From Fasciolopsis buskii (lineage: Eukaryota; Platyhelminthes; Trematoda; Plagiorchiida; Fasciolidae), in NCBI GenBank assembly GCA_008360955.1, contig LUCM01002320.1, positions 263,709-327,708 of the forward strand: DNA of 64,000 nt. The letters run 5' to 3'. The notes below the pieces were generated by a model. It was given only the letters and a program-made list of their open reading frames with translations. It did no database searches and was not told where the DNA came from. Positions within the stretch are counted from its first letter, which is position 1; every line of letters starts with the position of its first letter. This document shows positions 47,886 through 60,186 of this stretch, one piece after another. The position numbers and the translations under genes were made by a program.

Positions 47886-49007
47886 TTTATTTTCTTACCC
47901 AGGTGAATAGTCAGAAATGAACAGAAAGAAGTATATATATAGTGGGATAAATCACTAATAAGTGCAATGCAATACAGCACTTAAGTAACTCTAATAGACC
48001 CTCAGGGATAATTTGGAAAAATATTACGTTCAAACAGCCAACATATTCCTGCAGAAATAGTGAGCAGCGATTCCCGAATTCAGATAAATTCATAAAAATA
48101 CCGATTGAGCGAGACAAACTTAGGTTACCTCTGATTTCGAACCACGCTACCTTTCTTGCCTCATGAACTAATCGTTATGCTTTGTGCCATGAACGTTTTG
48201 CAACTTTACACAGGTCGCATTTTGAATTTTGGCATTTTCTATGGACGTTTGTATTTTCTTACTGTGAGTCCAACCTTGCCTGTTGACGCCAATACAGAGA
48301 TACACACATTCCTTTTTATTTAATTGGTTATTTTGTGACAGGGTTAGAATTGTCCCACGGTGACCATCACCTGGGCCACAGTGCACTAAACCTTTTGCGG
48401 CCAGAGAGGTATGTCAATTTTTCGGCCTCAGGAGAGTGACTCGTTAGCCATCTTTCCTTTACATTTCAGGGATTTCGTTTGAGTTTCTGGAGTTACGTCA
48501 CTTCCGCGGGGCGTTCCAAAGGTGTCCAGACCCTCCGATTTGCGGGCTGTAGCAAGGCGCATTTGGTGGATGACTCAGATACTGCAATTTGCTTATGAGA
48601 TGTCTTACCTTATCAAATGGATAACAGAAAATTCCTAAACCGTAATCCTGACCGAATGCGCCAGGCCTTCCTAGGAGATTTCACTGTTTTGGATGGGGCC
48701 TTATTGGCAATAAGCACGCAGCACCAGCCGGGTGCCACCGATACCGTGGCTTGATGGGGCCGATTTGAAGAAGGGTTTGTAAACCGGGAAGTCTTAGAAA
48801 GACGACTTACCATACATTAGATTTCGTAACTAATCTGTGATGCATCGATGGCTGCCGAAACGGGGTGACTTGTCTACAGCGTTTAGGCTTTCTCAATGGG
48901 GGGAATTTATCAACATTGATAGCACTTTGATGTGTGAACCTTGGGAGAATACAGTAAGAAATAGCTTGAGAAATGTTATCGGACTTACCTAGAAGGCACT
49001 TCTGTGG
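47886..49007. other. unassigned stretch
   Basis: No gene recognised. A B-box-like GGTTCGAAATC (minus strand, near 48,140) lacks a matching A box. Confidence 0.5.
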
Positions 49008-49085
49008 TTCTTTGGCAGCAGTGCGGAATAAACTGTTGGATGTAGAGCTGGGCGGTCAATTGGAGTTCAATCCCAGACCCCTGTT
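49008..49085 (+). repeat. tRNA-like sequence, possible SINE head
   Basis: TTTGGCAGCAGTGCGG resembles an A box and GGAGTTCAATCCC a B box, about 52 bases apart. Between them lies TGGATGTAGAGCTGGGCGGT, where an anticodon and variable arm would be. This spacing suits a long-variable-arm tRNA. No intact cloverleaf and no second copy were found, so a decayed tRNA-derived repeat is most likely. Confidence 0.33.
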
Positions 49086-49554
49086 ATAAAAATGCACACA
49101 ACAAGAATCTGCCTTCGTAATCCTCACTGTTCAATCTGCACATAATGTTTGTTTTACTACCCCGCTAATTTGTGTGCTCCGCGTGTTGTTTGCACCGCTT
49201 ACTGGTTATTTCTTGGCTACTAGACTGACACTCACCCTGGTTATTTGCAAGTGATTTCGGAGGCTTTGACTTTGCCCAGCTGGCCCTTTCCGGCTCAACC
49301 CACTAACCGACATAGAAAACACATGAGTACCATGGACAATCTCGCTGACTCCTCCAACTTGGGTGCCGCTTTATGAGCTCAAGAAAAACAGCATCAGCTA
49401 ATGACGTTGATTGGGATGATTGTTCACACCGTTCAACAAATAAAAGAAAAAGGATAAAAACAGTTTGAAAGAAGTAAAAATAATAGCATGGGCACTGAGA
49501 AGCAACTGGATATAAAGTGACGAGTGAAACGTGAACCAGTAGACTAATGCCATG

Positions 49555-49710
49555 TTCCTCCGGGCGCCCTCTCCATAAACGGCATGCCAATCCTTGTATC
49601 ACACACAGTTAAGGACTTAGGGTTGCGATACTCCTGCTCTTTCAACTTCCACGAGCAAGCCCACTATCAGACCGCTATAGCTAAGATAATGAGCATGCGC
49701 CAAAGGCCGA
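49555..49710 (+). pseudogene. LINE reverse transcriptase fragment (C-terminal part)
   Basis: Plus strand: LSINGMPILVSHTVKDLGLR, then YSCSFNFHEQ and ALAKIM-like residues. This matches the usual pattern after the reverse transcriptase palm in CR1/Jockey-type LINEs, where 'Y.ING..I.....+DLGV' is followed by a short conserved block and Lys-Ala repeats. No upstream palm motifs were found, and the frame is soon lost. It is a small truncated relic, separate from the 57-61 kb LINE. Confidence 0.42.
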
Positions 49711-51134
49711 CTCCGGAAAGGACCAAGCAAAGCAAAATCAGCGATTTATAACGCTTCGGGAGAATGGGACTCAGAAAATGCGAGTTTGAGATATCCAGTG
49801 CAGGACAAATCCGCCGTCAGGTTACCGCTTGACCGAGGCAAGAACCTGGGCAGCGCCCAGTTTTTTATTTATGCTTAACCCAGGACATTGATATCCCGGT
49901 AGCAGATTTCAAATTCGCCAGATACGAGGACGGAAAGCAGTTAGCAGACAATCGCGTCTGCTAACGGGATGCGGACATCTGCAGAAGCACAGAAGACGAG
50001 AAATAGTCTCGGCGTGAGTGCCACGCTTCGGGGTTATGTGATCTATTGGATCGCGAACAACATGCCTAACATAGTGCATCTACTTCCGTAAGTGTAGGTA
50101 ACTAGAATGCAGCAACGGTAGCCAGTTTTAGGCGTCGATGAATGTTAGCGGGCTGCCAAGAGCGAACTATGGCTATTTCCCTTCTTCGGATCCTGTCCAC
50201 GCCAAGTCACGAAGAGGGATAAAGTATTGGCTGCCAGAGAGAAGACGCAGAGAGGTACCACAGCGTTGGTGATTAACATCACAGGATGTGATCAGAGCAT
50301 GGCCCTACGAATAAGTTACGCTGAACATTCTTCGTCCACCCATAATGGAAATTTTGAAGAGTTAGTTGCTCAATCCACTATCGCAAGTGAGAGCGGACTA
50401 ACAATCACTAAAAAGGCTGAGAGCGTTCAAAAAGAATGCGATTACGCGGGGACGGTGTGCATGCAAGGCGTGAGGAAGTCCTAAAGAGTAAGCCCGAATT
50501 CCCTGAAGGTGATCTTCAGCAAAGATTGGTTCCGCGACACCAGATAGTACCCTGTTCGTAGCCCCGTCTTATCAACGTTTCAGCTCGTGTCAGGTAATTC
50601 AAGAACGGACATCCAAAGTAAACTTTGCCAGATGGGCTTTGAACTGGGCTTAAAATTGGGCACGACCGCAAAGAATTAGGGAGTTTGTTTCCACAATTTT
50701 AGAGTACGGCAACTGGTGAAGAATTATCCCTGATCGATAGTTGAGTTAGGGGTGTTCTGAAACGAGCAAATATCTACTACGAAGGATATTGGGGACGCAT
50801 GGGACTTCGCGTGTGGACGTGTTTTAGTAGATGTAGAGACATTATTAAGGCATAGATTAAGAGAAATGTAAGGTTTAATTTAACTCGACGAAGTCCAAGC
50901 AGCTCGCATCCTGGCCCTGTAGTTTAGCTAAATGAGAGACCTAGGAGATTCCTAGTGAATGCACGCTGCACAATTCTCGATCGCCAATTTGAATCGGCTT
51001 TTACGCACTATGCGTTAAGATAATCGGGCAGTACTCCGAGGTGGGGCCTAGCATGGGGAACTCTGTTAGAGTGATAATTACTGCAGACTCGAGTGCGAAT
51101 GCCCTTAAGCATCATTGTGGCGGTTCCCTTAGCT
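49711..51134. other. unassigned stretch, GC-richer
   Basis: Broken short frames on the plus strand (for example 50,227-50,484). No diagnostic motif seen; probably mobile-element debris. Confidence 0.4.
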
Positions 51135-51585
51135 NNNNNNNNNNNNNNNNNNNNNNNNNNNNNNNNNNNNNNNNNNNNNNNNNNNNNNNNNNNNNNNNNN
51201 NNNNNNNNNNNNNNNNNNNNNNNNNNNNNNNNNNNNNNNNNNNNNNNNNNNNNNNNNNNNNNNNNNNNNNNNNNNNNNNNNNNNNNNNNNNNNNNNNNNN
51301 NNNNNNNNNNNNNNNNNNNNNNNNNNNNNNNNNNNNNNNNNNNNNNNNNNNNNNNNNNNNNNNNNNNNNNNNNNNNNNNNNNNNNNNNNNNNNNNNNNNN
51401 NNNNNNNNNNNNNNNNNNNNNNNNNNNNNNNNNNNNNNNNNNNNNNNNNNNNNNNNNNNNNNNNNNNNNNNNNNNNNNNNNNNNNNNNNNNNNNNNNNNN
51501 NNNNNNNNNNNNNNNNNNNNNNNNNNNNNNNNNNNNNNNNNNNNNNNNNNNNNNNNNNNNNNNNNNNNNNNNNNNNNNNNNNNNN
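51135..51585. other. assembly gap (451 Ns)
   Basis: Unknown bases. Any open frame crossing this region is an artefact, and the true gap length may differ. Confidence 1.
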
Positions 51586-51654
51586 TGTGCATCATCCTTG
51601 TAAAAACTTGATCTCGCTATGCGCATGCCTCTCGCAAATCGAGAAATATACAGT

Positions 51655-51670
51655 ATTATTATTATTATTT
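51655..51670. repeat. (ATT)5 microsatellite
   Basis: Five ATT units just after the assembly gap. Confidence 0.9.
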
Positions 51671-54600
51671 TGAAATAAAACCGTCGCACGAAATTCAGAT
51701 GCGATGGAACCCTAGAACTTGCAGGTGGAAGAAACTGAAATGCAGAGGGCGCTGGCTTACGGCTGTGTAATCAAATTTGTTTTGAATACCCGCTTTAAAC
51801 ATCGGTGTTTGCAGCGTTTGCCATGAAAATGTAATGACCATATGACAGTTTCATTGCTGCAAAATCTATGCTTCTCTAATATTACGGATGGAAAGACACC
51901 ATTCACAGGCCTTGCGTACTACGGGAAGAATACTGTGCCCTCTTTTGGCTTCCAGCGTTATTCTTCCTCCACGCCAAACGAACCGGAGTGAACTGAATTA
52001 GTAAGAGGACTGTGCACATATTCGTGCTTACGCCTAAGAGGCAATCACATGCAAGTGCATGAACAGCACTGTTAAGCATAGAAAATGCAGAATTGACAGG
52101 CCATTGTCATATGAGCACAACCGACGGTAGAAGATCTTCATTTAGGAAAGCGGACCCAAAATTGGGTAGCCCAGACTTTGCTTTATCAAACTAGAGATAC
52201 CAGCTGCAATTTTTCGCTCATGCGCAGTTCCGTCCTCCGCAACGATAGATGCCCAACAACCGCCAGAAGAGTTTGAGAAAATTGTTCATGGTAAGATGGG
52301 GTCCATAAAAGATTTAATGTTCCCGTAGTAATTTAGGAGGTAGAAGATGCACCGGCAAGTTAAGCGGTAGTGAAGCTCCGGAGGACTAGAAAAAGATGCA
52401 AAAAAAAGCAAAAGAAGAGGCACACCAGACTGAACTACGCCGTTTCATTTTGGGCTTATCCACCCCCAAGAATGAGAACGACACAAAGGTAACAAGTGAA
52501 GTCTGACCCTGTGTTATAAGCGAATAGTTACAGGCAGATAGACAAACTTTATTGAATGCCTAATGGACTGAGCTCCGGGTTGGTATTCGGGGCATCTCAA
52601 AAGGCTTTATAAACAGGCAGTTAAAATGAGCTGGAAGAACCCTATGATAATGTTGTCCATGCGGTATGGTTTGAGCGACCGCTGGTAAGGTAAGCGGCAG
52701 GCAGTCACCAAAGTCTTCATGGGCTACTCTTAGCCATCTTTAAGCATTCACCCGAAGGTTTGGCAGTCTAAATCAAACATGTATTCAACTGATCAATGAA
52801 AACAGTGGAATAGCCCAAGGAACGGAAGTTTACGCAGGTTAAAATCAATCATCAGTGAGTGAAAGGTGAGGCGCTTTGAATGGCAGACCGGTTAGTTAAA
52901 TGCATTCAATTCTCAAGGAAACGGATATACTAGGACAATACTGGACAGGCTCATTTAAAACGTCTCTCTAACTGACACATACCCACGCGGACCATCTGCC
53001 AGGTGACCAAGAATAACCCACCGCATATTACCCCTGGATGAGGTGATAGCGATGCAAAGGAAGGAAATTAGATGCTCGTCACATCCCCAAAGGTAGGTTC
53101 TAGACAGACATGTATCTACAACAATGTATACCTGGGAGACCTGCGGACGTTGCAGAAACAAAGTTCAGATGACGTAACTTTTGTATCGTATTTGGAAATG
53201 AGTGTTAAGTTAACAACACCTGAAGGTACGGCTTTGCATTCAAAAGCATGGGGTGGATGGTGGGCGTGATCCGATCGCACTAATGCTTTCAAGATAATTC
53301 AGATGTTGAGGCTGTAGGTTGAAGTAAACTCAAGACACGACTGGATTTCCCAATGACTGAAATGGTATGGTAGGCTGTTCCTTGTCAACTTGACAAAAAA
53401 ATTGGGTAAATAGTCGCACTAATCTCTGCCGGAATGCGGCTCTGAAAATGCTGGTGGCCCAGAATAAAAATTCACCAACAGGATAAGCAACATTCTGGGC
53501 GGCACTGTTTCACTATGTCCAACACCCTTCGGCCCCAGTTCTAGCTCTGCTGCAAAATGCGGAAAACCGCTGTTGCTTGGCACTCTAATTAGCCGTTTCA
53601 AAAATAGCCTCCGACACAGATTTCGCACAAGAATTAGCCGTGCGCTAGAATGAAACTTGCTGCACCGGCGACAGAGAGGGCTAGATGGAAGTCAAGGCGA
53701 GTAAATCCAATTACATAGCTTTTACTAATGCTCCATCGATCTCCCAGAATGGCGTACATGACCTCGGCCGTAGCTAGAGGCAGGACAGGAACGGCGGCAC
53801 AATAAGGGAAAAGGTTATTATTCCCATGGTAAACACCACCAATCACACGCTGCCTGTCTTGCGATAAGAAATATATTAAATCATTTTCAGAATAAATCTA
53901 AGCTGAAGAAATGCAAACCTCCCCATTACTTCCGCACTTCGTAGCCCTTTATACTTCAGCGTTGAAACCATATTGCTGGACTGCTTTTTGTTGGCAGCAA
54001 CACCGAAATTTGAGCCGCCTTCAGCGGGAGACCTGAAAATCTCTGATTGCTTCGGGTTACCGCAAGGGCTTGTAAGGCTTTGTCACAGTAACGGCTACTC
54101 GGAATACATCAGCAAAATGTTCGGCACCAGCACGACAGTCAGCGTCCGTGACAGAGACTAAAGTATCCAGTATGCGGGCAGCAGCACCTCTCAGGCGGAA
54201 AAAGCATGCCCCCTAAGTTTCGTTTAGGATATGATAGAACAAAATTTTCCAAACAGTTGGCTAAAGCCATACAAAAGCTTAAATTCAGCAAAACTGTCGT
54301 CCTCAGCTAATACCTAGTAGGGAAAGTTTGAGCTGCTAACGGAGACTTGAAACGGGAAGAGAAAAGGCAAAAAATTGATACTAACAGAGGTTCTATTCCC
54401 AGAAGACCGATTCACTCAACGGGGGCCCACTGCATGGGAAAGTGCGGCCGATGGGGTCCACAAGAGAATGCGTGCGGCGTGTCACCGTTTTCTCCAAACG
54501 CGGTCCATGGAAAGTACCTTCAATACATAAAAGGCTTTGAAAAAGCAGCTGGTGTTCTGGCATCTATCCATCAGACCTTTGCAACTTGCCACTTGAAGCA

Positions 54601-56754
54601 AATCAATAAAGACAGTAGTTGCACTTGGCCTAAGTTATTTTGACCCGCGAGAGTAGGAACAGGTTTGCCAGTGGTAACTGCACACTGATCGGCCTACTCC
54701 AGATATTTCTGGAAGCCACTGGAAACGCCACCAAGTATTCAGTAACAGCTCTTGCCATAATACCTTCAAGAGCACTAGAAAAACGCCGGTTTGTGTGAGA
54801 CATGGAGCCGCGAAAACTGGCTCCTTCTTGGAAGAGATGGCAGCGAGGATGGCCAAAAACGACAACATTCAGAGTTGACTTTCTAAATTCCTGAGGGGTT
54901 CGGTCTGTTGGACCACCAGTTAATGGGTCGTGTGTTATACATGTTTGTCACAGCGCCAATGATCACAAAATGGAGACAGAAGTACTTGCATGAGGAAAAC
55001 TCCAATGACAGTGGAGGGGTCAAGCACCTTGCAGGCGAAGACCCGCGTCGGGCACCAAAGGGTCTTGCCCCTTGGCGTTTTCAGACGGCATAGCTGGCGG
55101 GTTTAGCCTCTCGTAATTCTTCGAAACCGTAGATGCCAGGCTGGCCAATGGTTGAAGGATAAAATTGTGCAGGCCAAGGTAATGCTATGCATGCATAGAT
55201 TGATAATTTCGGTTTAGTGTGTCCAATTAGCTACATTTTGTGGGCCCGGAATCACTTAGGTTCGTGAATCCGCCATCTTCACGAGAGTTCCAAAAGTTAC
55301 AAAACATAACGGACTTTGAACTACTGCGGAATGAATCCAATGGGCCATAAAATCCGCATTCATCTGCAACCATTAGGGCCAGCAGGGATCAGATTCAGCA
55401 ACGCCATACAACATACTTAGAGGACCGCCAATTGTGACACAGATCCACAGGTTAACGGCAAAACCCGGTCAGGATGCTCGACCAGTACCTCTAGTTCAAA
55501 CTTAGCAAAAGATAAACAGGTTCTGGAAAACATCCACCGAAAATTATCTTCCTTAAATCAAATGAGACTTGGATGAGATCCGATAGCAGCCTTTGGGGTT
55601 CTGAGAGGGCTACCAAGCATAGTATGATTTCGTCCATAAAAAATAGTGGTTCAGCGCTAGGGGACATAGCATGGGTCTGCGAGGCCAAAGGCTTTCGAAA
55701 GTACCAGAATGAGTTTTCTTCTATACAAAGATTCAGTGAACAAAATGGTTTTCCGAAAATCATGGTGAGATTACCCAGAGTTGCGTAGCTCAAAGAGAGA
55801 CTAGAAGGGCATAGCTAATGACATTGACGACTTGCTGGCTTGATTGCCACCATTTGTTTCTTTGCACTGTTAACGACTATGCTCATTCCGCTTGTGTATA
55901 ACATCCAATTCCTCACTCAATCACAACAAAAATTGTTGCCTATCTCTCGTAATTCTACTCTCATGGCTGGCAACTCAGCCCTGTGTAGTTTTATCGTTTC
56001 TTGCCAAACGTGCGTCCACGTGTTCTGACATCTCCCTAAATGTGACTAGCCACCGCAACACCCCAAAGGCAATGCGGAACCAACCCTCCGACATTAGTTA
56101 ATCAGATCCGAGGAGCAGCAGTCAAGGCATGTTTGAACTTTGGTGCACATTCACGCAAAACGTAGGCTGTCGTTGGCTGGGGCCGAATTCTTGCGCACCG
56201 CAGTGACTTGATCGGGAACCAAAGTGCACTAGAAACAAACCTATTCTAAGGAGCTTGAGAGGTCACTGCGCCACGGACCTCTAATCGGAACTTGAGCTGC
56301 TGCCAGGCAGTGGTTCCCATGTCCAGCTAGTCTAATGGAGCCTAGCGCAATTTTACTTTGTGCGAATATTTGCTTTTAGGAGTAAATGCGGTGTTGGTTT
56401 GTCTAATCTCTTTCCTATCCACATGGTTTATATACCTTAACATCAACCTGATCTTCGGAAATATCTTGTGACCCCGGCTGTATTTTATGTCTCATTATCC
56501 TATATTCTTTTTGTAGGCAGTCGTTTTAAGGACCCTGTTATGCAAGAGGGTAATTCTAGCCTGCTAATTTACTTTTAGGTACATTCTGCGGACGCGTAAT
56601 TTATCACCCGCCATCGATGTTTGCTTAGCCTGCTGAAGTGTTCATGAGTTTTGTGGCTTTCACAACACTTCTCAAGGCTCCTCTCCCGAGAACTGCATCA
56701 AATCGATCACACAAAGTGCCCCCTTTTTGTTAGCGGCAACAAGTGCAATTGGTT
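51671..56754. other. unassigned stretch, GC-richer, probable repeat debris
   Basis: Short overlapping frames on both strands (53,419-53,846 minus; 54,347-54,643 plus; 55,491-55,793 minus) show no known motif. There is no agreement of splice phase and no clear repeat match inside the window. Confidence 0.45.
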
Positions 56755-56953
56755 GTATTTCGTTTATTTTTTGTTTTTGACCTTTTATTCCTAATATTAG
56801 TGAAATAGCAGTGCACGTGGTCTTTCAGGAGAAGGGCCGCGGCCGCCAGAGAATTGCCAAGCGAGGAAATTGACCGCTGGTGGGAGGATTCAAACTCGTG
56901 ACCTTCACGTCTAAATGCCACGACCTTATCCGCTTGGCCACTACTCGCCTCAA
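56755..56953 (-). mobile_element. tRNA-derived SINE, copy 3
   Basis: The minus-strand head is GTGGCCAAGCGGATAAGGTC (A box inside), followed at the usual distance by GAGTTTGAATCC (B box). The body contains the block between GCGGCC and GCACTGCT. The tail on the plus strand is CCTTTTATTCCTAATATTAG, then GAAATAGCAGT. It matches the copies at 3,450 and 11,520 along its length. It lies immediately 5' of the CR1-like LINE on the opposite strand. The 150-codon minus-strand frame through it is SINE read-through. Confidence 0.65.
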
Positions 56954-56979
56954 GCCGTACGTTTCCAGTCAAATGTAGA

Positions 56980-57612
56980 ATGGTTCGCAGTATGGGTTCG
57001 CGATCTATACGTGCCAGTAACAGCGATTGCGCGGCAAACACTAAAATATACTTGAAAGTTGACTCCCATTCGGGAAAAATGAGCCCATACGCCGTCATAA
57101 CTAATGATCTGGTGGTTGAAGTCCGCATCAGAGCACAGGTTTTCGAAAGAAAATTGTCCAATGCAATAGACCCAGTGAACAACTTGGAGAGCTCTATCTC
57201 AAAGCTTCAACCGCAATCCCATCTCGCCGGTCTTGAACCTCGGCTGGTTGAATACTGTTCTGTGGCCTCTGGGAACTTCTTGGATGTGCTGGCGTTTATA
57301 ACATCGAGTAAGATGGATGGTTGGTGTATCGTTATTTTCTTCAACGTTCCCCACCGTAGTCCTATTACCAGCCCTGGGGATCAACTGTTGACCACTAGCG
57401 ACATGGCCAAAATGTCATGTCTAATGACGAGGCTGCGTAAACGGACCCAACGTTACAGTTACTTCAACATGCACCTTCAGGTCAAAACTTCAGCGCACCT
57501 ATTCATCAGCAGGCGGAACAATAATGCTAGGACTGCGCTACTTAAAAACAAAATAAAAAAAGAAAGCACATCTCCAGGGATAAACCGCTGCCTGCATTTT
57601 CCACTACCCTAA
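56980..57612 (+). pseudogene. LINE ORF1-like fragment
   Basis: A 210-codon open frame, the longest N-free frame in the window. Residues about 40-80 have a heptad-like pattern (VFERKLSNAIDPVNNLESSI), consistent with a coiled coil. Around residues 110-130 comes DGWCIVIFFNVPHRSP, which resembles the 'NVVIFNVPES' strand that opens the RNA-binding region of many LINE ORF1 proteins, then PGDQLLTTSDMAK. ORF1 proteins bind the element RNA. No zinc finger precedes it, so the 5' part is missing or altered. Function as a host gene is unlikely given the endonuclease and reverse transcriptase that follow. Confidence 0.5.
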
Positions 57613-57856
57613 TCATACTTGTTTGGTTTCCAAGATGCCAACATAAAAAACGCACGGCCCGTTAGAGCTGGGTCGTCTCATAAATTGGCCTTTTGTCTAA
57701 AATACACTCACTCAGTCGTCGTCCTGACAGAAATCTATTGTTGTCTATACTGTTTAAGATTTCACTCCCTGCTACTGTAAGCCTAGACGTGGCGATGCCG
57801 TCTCTCACACTTCAGCCTCCGACTAAAAGCCTTACCTAGCCTCCACCAGCCCAACT

Positions 57857-58201
57857 TTGTTTTTATCCGTCAGGTTCAAACACCCATTCACTCCGCGCCC
57901 AAGCTACAGCACGATCGCCAAAGCCAGTTACCCTGGCTCACCGTGGAACTTCACTCTGCCCCCACATGCCCCGGGCGCCCAAATGACCAGTGATGGGCTT
58001 GACCCCAAGGACAGATACATTTTTACCGGCGATGCCGCGACCCTCCTCAGTAGGAGACAACGTATAGCGCACAACCATCTTCCACCTCATAAGATCATTA
58101 TGAAGCACACAAGTAATGGCACGATAGTGTTTGCAGTCCCCCTTGGTCCATCACTACTCGGTCGCACAGCCCTTTTAGGAGGCACGACCAACGCAGTTTG
58201 A
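57857..58201 (+). pseudogene. probable ORF1 remainder between ORF1 and endonuclease
   Basis: A 114-codon open frame, rich in Pro, Ser and Thr (includes YPGSPWNFTLPPHAPGAQMT). It sits where the C-terminal ORF1 or linker region of the LINE should be. No domain is recognised; its assignment rests on position. Confidence 0.35.
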
Positions 58202-58843
58202 CCTCAAACTCTTTATTTCAACACCACGAAAGATCACAAAAATAAAAACCATCTCCCGCTACCAAATTCAGCCGGATCCCTTAGGCATAAAACTATAACC
58301 AGGACTACCGCCCTAGAACTGATATTGATTTCCACACTACTACTCTGAAACCTATTATCCCAAACCATAAGAATTTTGGGAAACTACCCAATTTTTCCCG
58401 CTTTCCCTTGGTGAACAATCTAAGGTCAGTAAATGTAATGTTTAAGCCAATCCGACTACACGCACCGTCTCACTTTCCCGGATGAAATTTTGACGAGTCC
58501 TTTCAGCCATTATCGTACCACTTGCTGCGGGTTTATCCCGGACGTCATCAACATATCCTTCATTTTGTTCGGTTCTCTCTTCAGCGCTGTCCTACTCACC
58601 ATCACCGTTAAATAGTTTCCTCACTCCGCAGGTCGGCTGTGCCAGCGAACCATTTGTAACCTGCCGTAGCTCATGAATCAAACGCGACGAGAGATAGTTC
58701 TTCAACGGCCCTGATATCAACTCCTTTTCCTCCATCCCTGCACCGCAGTGATCCACCATCCGAAATGAAATCTTACACTGCTGAGGGCACTTAATCCAGT
58801 TTTCTACGTTCACATGTCAATAACAAAACCATTTACATTTTTG

Positions 58844-59480
58844 CTGTTTGAGGCACGCTCGATGCTAAATAACGTGCACGCCATGGGCCGGCTGATGCAT
58901 AACCACGGCTATGAGTTCATTCTTAACTCCGAGACATGGCTAACCGATAACAACCCAAAAGTGACATTGCTATAACTGGTCAAAATCCTCTTAGGAAAGA
59001 CGGGATAAACAACCTTTTGGAGGCTGCCTAGCATACAAAATGGACATCATTCCAGCCTCAAGGTACAATCACTCTAACTTTCGTTACTAGCGGGATCGTA
59101 TCTGGCCAGCTGCGGTAATCGGGCGTTAGGACATGGCAGTCATCTGCTTCCGCCACCACAGAGCAATTCAGGTAGAGCCATTACTAGTAATTGATAGAGT
59201 TAGCACCAGTGCTGACCTTCCGGATCCTAGGCTGATGGCTAGTGACTTCAGGGTGTCTTAACTTTATTGATCTTCCTTCCCTCAAAATTACCTTTTCGCG
59301 TTTATTTGTAGTGTGCTGCTGGACAAGATGACAAAGCATGTTGCATTACTTACGAGGGCTGGCAGTATACTTGATCTTATCTTTATATTTGGCCTGGCCC
59401 AGCCGCGCGCGTCCACAGCTAAGAAACTGTTTGGATGTGCCCATTCTCAGAATAATTGTAAGATTTTAGTTTTTGTTCAT
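58844..59480 (+). pseudogene. LINE AP-type endonuclease, degraded
   Basis: The start reads FEARSMLNNVHAMGRLMHNH then YEFILNSETWLTDNNPKV. This matches 'NARSL.NKV.EL..L....D...ITETWL..', the beginning of apurinic-type LINE endonucleases, including the catalytic Glu of 'ETWL'. After a frame change come MAVICFRHHRAIQVE (like 'YRPP') and then ADLPDPRLMASDFRVS, corresponding to 'GDFN'. The active-site Asn is replaced and the Gly is Ser. Further on, TRAGSILDLIFIFGLAQPR and GCAHSQNN follow the 'TR..NILDLVFT' and 'SDH' blocks, with the SDH His kept but shifted. The enzyme would nick target DNA in a live element. Several stops and shifts, plus the lost Asn, show it is inactive. Confidence 0.75.
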
Positions 59481-60186
59481 TGTCGCCTCGTCAGCTTTCA
59501 TAAAATCATACAAGAGAGCCCCACGTGGCCTTCTTCCCTCCATAATTTGTAGCCAAAATTTGGATACTTCTTTCATATCGGTGGATCCCGAACTGGCGGC
59601 CAACCTAGTTTACGCATCTCTAGGTCATTGCCTTGAGCTCGTCAGAACAACCCAGCGTGGCACAATCCTAAAAAGATTGAGCACACTGCACTGCCCCAAA
59701 AATTATTTTTAGTCCAAACAAAATTCAAACGAACAAAAGATTGTACTCCGATGCAACACATGAGCAGTCTGTCTGAATAGATTAAGGCAATTCTCGATTC
59801 TCTTCAAAAGAGTAAACTTTAAACCCTCACGCAAACAACAAGGCCGAAGCATTGCCAGAACTACTAAAACCTCACAACTCCCTACTCATTGTACGCAGCA
59901 CATCAGCCATATTCAGGGGCGCATGCGAAAATGCCCCTCCACTGATGTCAGAGCTGTTTAGTGATTTTTGGCTTCCTCGGTGCAACTGATGACAACGCCA
60001 TTACACCGGACATATCCCCAGTCTTCGTGCATCTCCTCCAAGATTCTTGTTCCACCCAAGTGATATTAAACCATTGCACCCCAAATAAGACCGACTTTCT
60101 ACACTGGACAGGACAACCTATACTAGTCCCTTTCATATATCCCAATATTATTGTTCAATTTATCAAATGTCTCTTAAATAGTGGCA

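Noticed and set aside
48130..48190. B-box-like GGTTCGAAATC on the minus strand
   Set aside because: No acceptor or T-stem pairing and no suitable A box.
49303..49602. 99-codon minus-strand frame
   Set aside because: The opposite strand carries the reverse transcriptase motif, so this frame is probably antisense.
51008..51689. Four open frames of 172-210 codons
   Set aside because: They run through the 451 Ns of the assembly gap and are artefacts.
56730..57182. 150-codon minus-strand frame
   Set aside because: Most of it lies in SINE copy 3 and antisense to the LINE ORF1.
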